Shown piece after piece: positions 1 through 5,943 of a stretch of 16,996 nucleotides of DNA. Position numbers and translations under genes: made by a program. Below the pieces are notes generated by a model. It did no database searches and had not been told where the DNA came from. It worked only from the letters and a program-made list of their open reading frames with translations. The first letter of the stretch is position 1. Every line of letters begins with the position of its first letter. The stretch covers positions 1 through 16,996 of the forward strand of contig JBOGGX010000202.1 of assembly GCA_050744245.1 (NCBI GenBank), written 5' to 3'. Source of the DNA: JBOGGX01 sp050744245 (lineage in GTDB: Bacteria; Actinomycetota; Acidimicrobiia; Acidimicrobiales; JBOGGX01).

Positions 1-1014
1 ATGGGGGTCGAGCTCGAGCTCGACGACGAGGTCGCGGCCCGGATCACGGCCATGTTCACGGCCAGGGGTCGGCGCATGCCGGCCAGCAACCTGCGCCAGG
101 CCGAGGTGCCGGCGGGGGCGGTCGTCATCAGCGACCCGCAGCCCGGCACCGCACCGGGGTTGATCTGCCCGATCGGCGACAAGGTGCTGTACGCCGTGCC
201 CGGCGTGCCGCGGGAACTGCGGCAGATCATCGACGGCGCCATCCTTCCCGACCTGCGCCGCCGGGCCGGTTCCGCCGCGGTCATCCGCAGCCGGGTGTTG
301 CGGACGTGGGGCGAGAGCGAGTCGGGGCTGGCCGAGCTGCTCGGCGGTCGGATCGCGGTCCTCGACGCCGCGGGCAACCCGACGATCGCCTTTCTGGCCA
401 GTGGCATCGAGGGCATCAAGGTGCGGATCACGGCCAAGGCGGCCGATGACGCCGCCGTGCTGGCCCTGCTGGCCGCCGAGGAGGAGGCCGAGCGGGAGGT
501 GCTCGGCCCGCTGGTGTTCGGCGCCGACGAGGAGACGATCGAGGCCGCGGTCGGTGTGCTGCTGCACCAGCAGGGCCTGACCCTCGGGCTGGCCGAGTCG
601 CTGACCGGCGGCCTCATGGCCTCGCGGGCCGTCGACGTGGCCGGGGCCAGCAGCTGGCTCCGCGGCTCGGTCGTCAGCTACGCGTCGTCGGTGAAGCGCG
701 ATGTGCTCGGTGTGCCCGACGGCCCCGTCGTCTCGGCCGACGCGGTCGAGGCCATGGCGGCCGGCGCGGTCAAGGCCCTCGGCGCTGACGTCGGGCTGGC
801 GGTCACCGGGGTGGCCGGCCCGGACGAGCATGAGGGTCAACCCTTCGGGACCGTCTACATCGGAATATGCATGGACGGCGAGGCCGAGTCGACCTACGTG
901 CGGCTGCCAGGCGACCGGCGCCAGGTACGCGAGTTCACCTGCATTTCGGCGTTCAACTGGCTGCGCCTGCGGCTGCTCGACCGGGCCCGGGCGCAGGCGC
1001 ATCTGAACGCCTGA
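1..1014 (+). CDS. cinA: CinA-family protein (5'-truncated by window edge)
   Basis: This is the 3' part of a competence/damage-inducible CinA protein, 337 codons long here. CinA proteins join an N-terminal molybdopterin-binding-like (MoCF) domain, linked to ADP-ribose/NMN-related nucleotide hydrolysis, to a C-terminal PncC domain that deamidates nicotinamide mononucleotide. Residues 1-90 match the second half of the MoCF domain, including PGTAPG and YAVPGVPREL. The PncC domain runs from about 175 to 330, with AESLTGG at 198-204 and VTGVAGP further on. Family members are about 410-430 residues, so some 80 N-terminal residues lie upstream. The ATG at base 1 is therefore probably an internal Met. 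thpR begins 8 bases after the stop, which suggests one transcript. cinA next to recA is a common bacterial arrangement, but here 4.9 kb separates them. Confidence 0.93.
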   Translation: MGVELELDDEVAARITAMFTARGRRMPASNLRQAEVPAGAVVISDPQPGTAPGLICPIGDKVLYAVPGVPRELRQIIDGAILPDLRRRAGSAAVIRSRVLRTWGESESGLAELLGGRIAVLDAAGNPTIAFLASGIEGIKVRITAKAADDAAVLALLAAEEEAEREVLGPLVFGADEETIEAAVGVLLHQQGLTLGLAESLTGGLMASRAVDVAGASSWLRGSVVSYASSVKRDVLGVPDGPVVSADAVEAMAAGAVKALGADVGLAVTGVAGPDEHEGQPFGTVYIGICMDGEAESTYVRLPGDRRQVREFTCISAFNWLRLRLLDRARAQAHLNA

Positions 1015-1022
1015 GTGGCCTG

Positions 1023-1532
1023 ATGCGGCTGTTCGTCGCGGTCTGGCCGCCGGAGGACGTGCTGGCGGTCGTCGCCTCGGTTCCGCGTCCGGTGGTCGTC
1101 GGCGCCCGATGGACGACGCCCGACCAGTGGCACGTGACCCTGCGGTTCATCGGCGAGGTCGACGACGGCGTGCTGCCCGAGATCGTCTCGGCCATCGAAG
1201 GATTGGGGCTTGCCTCGGTGGACGTCCGGCTCGGTCGCGAGGCCGAGCTCCTCAACCCGCGGATCGTGTCGGTGCCGGTCGCCGGGCTGGAGGCGATCGG
1301 CCCGGCGGTGATCGAGGCGACGGCCGGGTTCGGCCGGCCGCCGGAGCACCGCCCGTTCAGCGGGCATCTGACGCTGGCCCGGCTCAAGGGCGTGCGGCGG
1401 CGCGACCTGGCCGGCGTGCTCGGGTCGGCGATCGACGCCGCGTGGACCGTCGACGAGGTCCACGTCGTCCGCAGCTTCCTGTCCCCCAAGGGCGCCCGCT
1501 ACGAGTCGGTCGCCGCGGTGCGCCTGCCATAG
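1023..1532 (+). CDS. thpR: RNA 2',3'-cyclic phosphodiesterase (2'-5' RNA ligase family)
   Basis: This is a 169-residue member of the 2H phosphoesterase superfamily (ThpR/LigT), which hydrolyses 2',3'-cyclic phosphate ends of RNA and can reversibly join 2'-5' linkages in vitro. The two defining HxT motifs are present: HVTL with H37 and T39, and HLTL with H115 and T117. The length matches the family (about 170-190). The start chosen is the ATG 8 bases after the cinA stop. An in-frame upstream extension would run through cinA and has no homology. There is no clear Shine-Dalgarno sequence, so translation is probably coupled to cinA. The gene ends at a bidirectional hairpin terminator shared with the convergent ABC exporter gene. 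Confidence 0.92.
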   Translation: MRLFVAVWPPEDVLAVVASVPRPVVVGARWTTPDQWHVTLRFIGEVDDGVLPEIVSAIEGLGLASVDVRLGREAELLNPRIVSVPVAGLEAIGPAVIEATAGFGRPPEHRPFSGHLTLARLKGVRRRDLAGVLGSAIDAAWTVDEVHVVRSFLSPKGARYESVAAVRLP

Positions 1533-1541
1533 CGCAATGTT

Positions 1542-1577
1542 CGGTGGATTGTTCCCATGAATGGGAAAGATCCACCG
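1542..1577. terminator. Bidirectional hairpin terminator between convergent genes
   Basis: The outer stem CGGTGGAT (1542-1549) pairs with ATCCACCG (1570-1577). An inner stem TTCCCA pairs with TGGGAA around a TGAA tetraloop. The two stems are separated by a 2x2 internal loop. The hairpin starts 9 bases after the thpR stop and 15 bases before the end of the oppositely oriented exporter gene, so it can serve both strands. There is no T tract, as is common in actinobacteria. Confidence 0.75.
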
Positions 1578-1592
1578 CCGGTTCGGGCGGGG

Positions 1593-3494
1593 TCAGGCGG
1601 CCAGGTCGCCGCGGCCGGCGTCGGCGTCGGCGAACTGGGTCCGGCACAGCTCGGCGTAGAGCCCGTCCTCGGCCAGCAGCTCGACGTGGGTTCCCCGCTC
1701 GACGACCCGACCGTCGTCGATGACCACGATCTCGTCGGCGTGGCGGACCGTGGCCAGTCGGTGGGCGATGACGATCGAGGTCCTGCCCTCCAGGGCGGTG
1801 GCCAGGGCCCGCTGGACCGCCGCCTCCGACTCTGAGTCGAGGTGGGCGGTGGCCTCGTCGAGGATGACGATGGTCGGGTTCTTGAGCAGCAGCCGGGCGA
1901 TCGCCAGCCGCTGGCGTTCGCCGCCAGACAGGCGGTACCCACGGTCGCCCACGACCGTGTCGAGGCCGTCCGGCATGGCCTCGACGACGTCGAGCACCTG
2001 GGCCGCCCGCAGCGCGTCGACCAGTTCGGTCTCGGTGGCCGTCGGCTTGGCATACAGCAGGTTGGCCCGCAGGGTGTCGTGGAACAGGTGGGCGTCCTGC
2101 GGCACGACGCCGATCGCGGCACGCAGCGACCGCTGGGTGACCTCCCGCACGTCATCGCCTCCGACGCGCACGCGGCCACCGGTGACGTCGTAGAGCCGGG
2201 AGACCAGTGAGGTGATCGTCGACTTGCCGGCGCCCGACGGGCCGACCAGGGCGACCATGGTCCCCGGCGCCGCGTCGAAGGACACGTCGTGGAGGACGTC
2301 GAGGCCGGGTGCCGTCGGCAGGGCGGCCACCGACTCGAGCGACGCGAGCGACACGTCGGCGGCCGACGGGTAGCGGAACGAGACGTGGTCGAGCTCGACC
2401 GAGAGCGGCCCGGTCGGAATGGGCCGGGCATCGTCGGCGTCGGCGACGCTGGCTTCGAGATCGAGCACCTCGAACACCCGCTCGAAGCTGACGAGCGTGG
2501 TCATCACGTCGACCTGGAGGTTGGAGAGCGAGGTCAGCGGTCCGTACAGCCGGTTGAGGTAGGCCACCAGGGCCACCAGCGTGCCGACGCCGATTGCGCC
2601 GGAGACCGCCAGCGCCCCGCCGAGCCCGTAGACGACGGCGGTCGCCAGGGCGGCCACGAGGGTCAGGGCGGTCATGAACACTCGGGCGTACATCGCCGAG
2701 GTGACGCCGATGTCTCGCACCCGGCCGGCGGCAGCCCCGAACTCGGCCGACTCACGATCGGGGTCTCCGAACAGCTTGACGAGGAGGGCGCCGGCGACGT
2801 TGAAGCGCTCGGTCATCGTCTGCCCCATGGTCGCATTGAGCCGGTAGCGCTCCTGGGTGATGACGCGCAGCTTGGGCGCGACGAGGCGGGCCGGGACGAT
2901 GAAGAGCGGCAGGAGCGCCAGGGCGAGCAGTGTGATCTGCCACGAGAGGACGAACATGGCGGCGAGGGTGGCGGCCACGCCGACGATGTTGCCGACCACG
3001 TTGGCCAGGGTGGACGTGAACGCCTGCTGGGCGCCCTGGACGTCACCGTTGAGCCGCGAGACGAGGGCGCCGGTCTGGGTCCGGCTGAAGAAGCCGATCG
3101 ACAGCCGCTGGACGTGGTCGAAGACCTGGGTCCGCAGGTCGTGCACCAGCCCCTCGCCGATGCGGGCGGAGTACCAGCGCTCGACCAGCCCGAGGCCGGC
3201 CGACAGCACGGCCAGGGCGGCGACGCCACCGGCGAGGGCGGCCACCAGACCCGTGCGGCCTTGGGCGATGCCGTCGTCGATGATGGCCCGGAACAGCAAG
3301 GGCGGGGCCCCCCCGAGGAGCGCCCCGAGAAGAATGAGCCCGAGGAACACGATGAGCTGGCGTCGGTAGGGCCGGGCGAAGTTGAGGATGCGGCGGAGGG
3401 TCCCAGGGGCGAGGCGGTGGGACGCGACCGACCGGTCCTGGGTGAAGGACCGCATGGTCTGGTGACCGGCGATGCGGGGAGCGGTGGACGGCAT
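1593..3494 (-). CDS. ABC exporter, fused permease-ATPase (half transporter)
   Basis: This is a 633-residue type IV ABC half-transporter of the MsbA/LmrA/multidrug class, working as a homo- or heterodimer in the cytoplasmic membrane. The transmembrane domain (about 35-330) has hydrophobic segments near 47-70, 85-105, 165-205, 270-300 and 301-315. The nucleotide-binding domain (about 365-615) has Walker A GPSGAGKST at 418-426, Q-loop Q466, signature LSGGERQ at 522-528, Walker B ending in D546-E547, and H-loop H578. All catalytic residues are intact. An insertion of about 20 residues lies between the first NBD strand and the Walker A region (378-398). The start chosen is the ATG at 3494; an in-frame ATG at 3548 lies inside the divergent promoter region. 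The substrate is unknown. The divergent MarR gene is the likely regulator. Confidence 0.92.
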   Translation of the reverse strand: MPSTAPRIAGHQTMRSFTQDRSVASHRLAPGTLRRILNFARPYRRQLIVFLGLILLGALLGGAPPLLFRAIIDDGIAQGRTGLVAALAGGVAALAVLSAGLGLVERWYSARIGEGLVHDLRTQVFDHVQRLSIGFFSRTQTGALVSRLNGDVQGAQQAFTSTLANVVGNIVGVAATLAAMFVLSWQITLLALALLPLFIVPARLVAPKLRVITQERYRLNATMGQTMTERFNVAGALLVKLFGDPDRESAEFGAAAGRVRDIGVTSAMYARVFMTALTLVAALATAVVYGLGGALAVSGAIGVGTLVALVAYLNRLYGPLTSLSNLQVDVMTTLVSFERVFEVLDLEASVADADDARPIPTGPLSVELDHVSFRYPSAADVSLASLESVAALPTAPGLDVLHDVSFDAAPGTMVALVGPSGAGKSTITSLVSRLYDVTGGRVRVGGDDVREVTQRSLRAAIGVVPQDAHLFHDTLRANLLYAKPTATETELVDALRAAQVLDVVEAMPDGLDTVVGDRGYRLSGGERQRLAIARLLLKNPTIVILDEATAHLDSESEAAVQRALATALEGRTSIVIAHRLATVRHADEIVVIDDGRVVERGTHVELLAEDGLYAELCRTQFADADAGRGDLAA

Positions 3495-3538
3495 GGGGCG
3501 GATCTCTTGAGGTTGCTGTCGTGGGCGAGAGTACTGAG

Positions 3539-3568
3539 TTGAACACATTATGAGGTAGGCTTATTTCC
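3539..3568. promoter_or_regulatory. Overlapping divergent promoters for marR and the ABC exporter
   Basis: On the plus strand TAGGCT (3556-3561) is a TANNNT -10 box ending 7 bases before the marR ATG, which predicts a leaderless marR transcript. On the minus strand TAATGT (3550-3545) is a -10 candidate that would start the exporter mRNA near 3538. This stretch is clearly more AT-rich than its surroundings. No good -35 box or clean palindrome was seen. Autorepression by MarR is inferred from layout. Confidence 0.5.
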
Positions 3569-4003
3569 ATGCCTGCTCCCCGACCAGACGCCGCGGGCGA
3601 GATCGCCGACCTCGTCCAGCACGTCGGCCACCGACTGCGGCACCGGTTCCGAGAGCAGCTCGAGCCGCTCGGCATCACGTGGGCGCAGTTCAGGGTGCTT
3701 CGCCGGTTGGTGGATGCGGGCGAACCGATGCGGATGAGCGACCTGGCCGCCCGCCTCGACATCGTGCCCAGGTCGGCCACGTCGCTGGTCGACGACCTCG
3801 AGGCCGCGGGGTTCGTGGCCCGCTCCGCCCATCCCACCGACCGCCGGGTCACCCTGGTCGCCCCGACCCGCCGGGGCCGCAAGGTGATCGAGTCCGCCAG
3901 CGCCCGGCGCCGGAGCGCCATCGCGCCGATGGTCGACCGGCTCGACCCGACGGAGCAGGCCGAACTGGCGGCCCTCCTGCGCCGGCTGGTCGAGTCGAGC
4001 TGA
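3569..4003 (+). CDS. MarR-family transcriptional regulator
   Basis: This is a 144-residue winged-helix regulator of the MarR family, which binds DNA as a dimer and usually responds to small phenolic, oxidant or drug-like ligands. Helix 1 (about 10-33) is the dimerisation helix. The recognition region is MSDLAARLDIVPRSATSLVD (about 56-75), and the wing carries the family DRR motif at 91-93 (HPTDRRV). The length is typical. It is divergent from the ABC exporter gene, with the two starts 75 bases apart, the classical layout of a MarR repressor controlling an efflux pump. The ligand is unknown. The gene ends 6 bases from the convergent channel gene, with no terminator visible between them. Confidence 0.93.
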   Translation: MPAPRPDAAGEIADLVQHVGHRLRHRFREQLEPLGITWAQFRVLRRLVDAGEPMRMSDLAARLDIVPRSATSLVDDLEAAGFVARSAHPTDRRVTLVAPTRRGRKVIESASARRRSAIAPMVDRLDPTEQAELAALLRRLVESS

Positions 4004-4009
4004 AGCGAT

Positions 4010-5017
4010 CTAGTTCGCCTGCAGGACCACCACGACATCGCCGGCCTTCAGGCTCCGGAAGGCCGGGTCTGCGAACGACAGCCGCACACCGTCCCGCACG
4101 ACCGCGATGGGCAGCTCAGCCGGACCGGGCTGCGGCGGTCCGCCCATCTCCGTCGGCGCCGCCGGCCGCTGCCCGAGCTGGAGGCCCTCGCCCGCCTCGA
4201 TGACGTCCTCGAGCACGGCGACGGCGTCGGACTGTACGGTCGCCAGGCCCAGCAGGCGCCCGGCCGCCTCCGACGATGTGATGACCGTGTCGGCCCCCGA
4301 CTGCAGGAGCAGGTGGGCGTTCTCGGACTCGCGCACGGCGGCGACGATCGTCGCGGTCAGGTTGAGCTCGCGGACGGTGAGGGTGACCAGCGTCGCCGTG
4401 TCGTCGCCCCGCGAGGTCACGACGACGGCCCGGGCCCGCTCGACCTCGGCCTCGGCCAGCACCGGGCTTCGCGTGGCGTCACCATGGACTGCCGTCAGTC
4501 CGGCCGAACGGGCCTCCTCGACCGCAGACCGAGAGCTGTCGATGACGACGATGTCGACGATTGCCGTGCCGCACGCCTTGAGCGAGTCGATGGCGCCCCG
4601 GCCCTTGGTGCCATGGCCGACGACGATGGTGTGATCGTTCACTCGCTTCCTCCAACGGGTCTCGGCGCGCGCCTCCCGGAAGCGCTCGGTGAGCAACTCG
4701 AGGGTCGTGCCGATGAGCACGATGAGAAACAGGACGCGAACCGGCGTGACGAGGAACGCGGTGATGGCGCGAGCCGACGGCGCGACGGGCGTGATGTCGC
4801 CGTAGCCGGTCGTGGTCAGCGTCACCGTGGCGTAGTAGAACGCGTCAAGCATCGTGAGGCGGTTGCCGTCGGCATCGCGATAGCCGTCCCGTCCGATGTA
4901 GGTGACGAGGGCGATGAACACCACGGCGACCGCGGCGATGCCGATCCGGCGCAGGAGCGACCGCAGCGGATGGACGGGACGGCTGGGGAACAGGATGGTC
5001 GTCCGGTCACTCGCCAC
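4010..5017 (-). CDS. Two-TM potassium channel with RCK (TrkA-N/TrkA-C) domains
   Basis: This is a 335-residue ion channel subunit of the cytoplasmic membrane. TM1 spans about 24-41. A pore helix is followed by the K+ selectivity filter TTTGYGD at 68-74, and TM2 spans about 84-108. The cytoplasmic part begins with a Rossmann-type RCK/TrkA-N domain (about 128-245) with the nucleotide-binding loop VVGHGTKGRG. It ends with a TrkA-C-like domain (about 250-335). Such channels assemble as tetramers with an RCK gating ring that senses nucleotide or ions; the ligand here is not known. The start is GTG at 5017. TAGCAT (5031-5026) lies 8 bases upstream, consistent with a leaderless mRNA. Gene order gives no clear partner. 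Confidence 0.93.
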   Translation of the reverse strand: MASDRTTILFPSRPVHPLRSLLRRIGIAAVAVVFIALVTYIGRDGYRDADGNRLTMLDAFYYATVTLTTTGYGDITPVAPSARAITAFLVTPVRVLFLIVLIGTTLELLTERFREARAETRWRKRVNDHTIVVGHGTKGRGAIDSLKACGTAIVDIVVIDSSRSAVEEARSAGLTAVHGDATRSPVLAEAEVERARAVVVTSRGDDTATLVTLTVRELNLTATIVAAVRESENAHLLLQSGADTVITSSEAAGRLLGLATVQSDAVAVLEDVIEAGEGLQLGQRPAAPTEMGGPPQPGPAELPIAVVRDGVRLSFADPAFRSLKAGDVVVVLQAN

Positions 5018-5025
5018 GGCCGGTG

Positions 5026-5031
5026 ATGCTA
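5026..5031 (-). promoter_or_regulatory. -10 box (TAGCAT) of the channel gene, leaderless type
   Basis: On the minus strand TAGCAT fits the actinobacterial TANNNT -10 consensus and ends 8 bases before the GTG start. No Shine-Dalgarno fits between them. No convincing -35 was found. Confidence 0.4.
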
Positions 5032-5105
5032 GGAGTCCCTCCCTCCGAGGTGGCGGAGCAGTGGCTACCCTCGCCGTCGAGCGTGACCACGGATCTGGAG
5101 GCGAC

Positions 5106-5762
5106 GTGGGCGACGAAGAGTCTTATCTGAGCGGAACGGCGTGGAGCCTGGATGCGCTCGGCGGCGCGCCGGCCGTCGAAGGCGTGCGATCGACGGTGGC
5201 GTTCGGCGCCGACGGCCGGGTCACGGGGCGCGGCGGCGTCAACCGGTTCTTCGGGTCCTACGAGGCGTCGACCGACTCGATCGAGTTCGGGAACCTGGGG
5301 TCGACGCTGATGGCCGGGCCCGAGGAGGCCATTGCGCAGGAGCAGAAGTTCCTCGACGCGCTGGCCGGGACGCGGCCCTACTCGATCGACGGCGACGTCC
5401 TGACGATCGGCGAGGCTCGGCTGCGGCGGGTCGAACAGGTGGAGGTCTCGGGCCGGGTCACCTATCGCCAGCGGGTCGCGTTGCCGCCGGACGCCGTCGT
5501 CATCGTCCGGGTTCTCGACGTGTCGATGGCCGACGCCCCCTCGGTCACGCTGGCCGAACGGCGGATCCCCGTCGAGCACCAGGTGCCGATCCCGTTCTCG
5601 TTGACGGTCGACCGGGCCGACCTCGATTCCCGTCATCGCTACGCCGTTGCGGCCAGCATCGAGATCGGCGGCGAGCTGGCCTGGATCTCCGATACCCATC
5701 ACCCGGTGGCGGTCGACGAGCCGACCGAGGTCGAGATCAACCTGGTCATGGCCCGGTCCTGA
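5106..5762 (+). CDS. META domain + YbaY/YscW-like domain protein
   Basis: This is a 218-residue two-domain protein. Residues about 8-108 are a META (HslJ-like) domain: LSGTAWSL near the start, GRGGVNRFFGSY at about 41-52, and a final strand VLTIGEARLRRVE. Residues about 114-216 resemble the YbaY/YscW lipoprotein-chaperone-like domain (VSGRVTYRQRVALPPDAVV, then VRVLDVS and FSLTVD). Both families are usually exported lipoproteins and have no known enzymatic activity. The GTG at 5106 is chosen because GGAG (5097-5100) lies 5 bases upstream and homology begins right after it. Neither this start nor an in-frame upstream ATG (4902) gives a signal peptide or lipobox, which is odd for these families. 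It is divergent from the channel gene and precedes the recA control region. Confidence 0.82.
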   Translation: MGDEESYLSGTAWSLDALGGAPAVEGVRSTVAFGADGRVTGRGGVNRFFGSYEASTDSIEFGNLGSTLMAGPEEAIAQEQKFLDALAGTRPYSIDGDVLTIGEARLRRVEQVEVSGRVTYRQRVALPPDAVVIVRVLDVSMADAPSVTLAERRIPVEHQVPIPFSLTVDRADLDSRHRYAVAASIEIGGELAWISDTHHPVAVDEPTEVEINLVMARS

Positions 5763-5802
5763 CCGCAGCCCTCCTGCCCGACCCGCCCTCGTTCAAGAAT
5801 GC

Positions 5803-5831
5803 TTGCCCGAACATGCGTTCGGAACTACACT
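5803..5831 (+). promoter_or_regulatory. recA promoter 1, containing the SOS box
   Basis: The -35 box TTGCCC (5803-5808) and -10 box TACACT (5826-5831) are separated by exactly 17 bases. A LexA box fills the spacer, so LexA binding would block polymerase directly. Transcription would start near 5838, giving a leader of about 105 bases. Confidence 0.75.
5807..5822. promoter_or_regulatory. LexA (SOS) box upstream of recA
   Basis: CCGAACATGCGTTCGG is a match without deviation to the Gram-positive/actinobacterial LexA site CGAACRNRYGTTCG. Its half-sites are perfect inverted repeats. It lies 121 bases before the recA start, between the -35 and -10 boxes of promoter 1. No other match was noticed in the window. 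Confidence 0.92.
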
Positions 5832-5832
5832 C

Positions 5833-5865
5833 CTGTCATTCCCCTTCGCTGTCATACCCCCTTCG
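5833..5865 (+). repeat. Tandem duplication of the -26 element region upstream of recA
   Basis: CTGTCATTCCCCTTCG (5833-5848) is followed directly by CTGTCATACCCCCTTCG (5849-5865). The copies differ by one substitution and one extra C. The second copy is positioned as the -26 element of promoter 2. The first has a TGNNNT instead of TANNNT at the matching distance. Confidence 0.8.
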
Positions 5866-5871
5866 TAGGGT
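5850..5871 (+). promoter_or_regulatory. recA promoter 2, PafBC-type (RecA-NDp) damage promoter
   Basis: TGTCATAC (5850-5857), then 8 bases, then TAGGGT (5866-5871). This reproduces the geometry of the mycobacterial LexA-independent damage promoter (TGTCR-type -26 element, N8, TANNNT), which is recognised with the WYL-domain activators PafB/PafC. The TGTCA core and -10 are present; the GTG after the core is not conserved. The start would be near 5878. The regulator itself is outside this window. Confidence 0.65.
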
Positions 5872-5943
5872 GAACGGGTAGCGGTCGCTGCGGCGCTCCC
5901 ACCGCAGCCTGGAGACGAGACACAGGCAACAGGAGAAGAACCG

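Noticed and set aside
2289..3542. 417-codon plus-strand frame opposite the ABC exporter
   Set aside because: It is an antisense shadow of a well-supported gene. The composition is rich in Glu, Gly, Asp and Arg with no domain.
3495..3548. N-terminal extension of the ABC exporter to the ATG at 3548
   Set aside because: That ATG overlaps the likely -10 region of the exporter promoter, and the extra 18 residues have no family similarity. The ATG at 3494 is preferred.
4902..5105. N-terminal extension of the META/YbaY protein to the ATG at 4902
   Set aside because: It overlaps the divergent channel gene and encodes a low-complexity basic stretch. GTG 5106 has a proper Shine-Dalgarno sequence.
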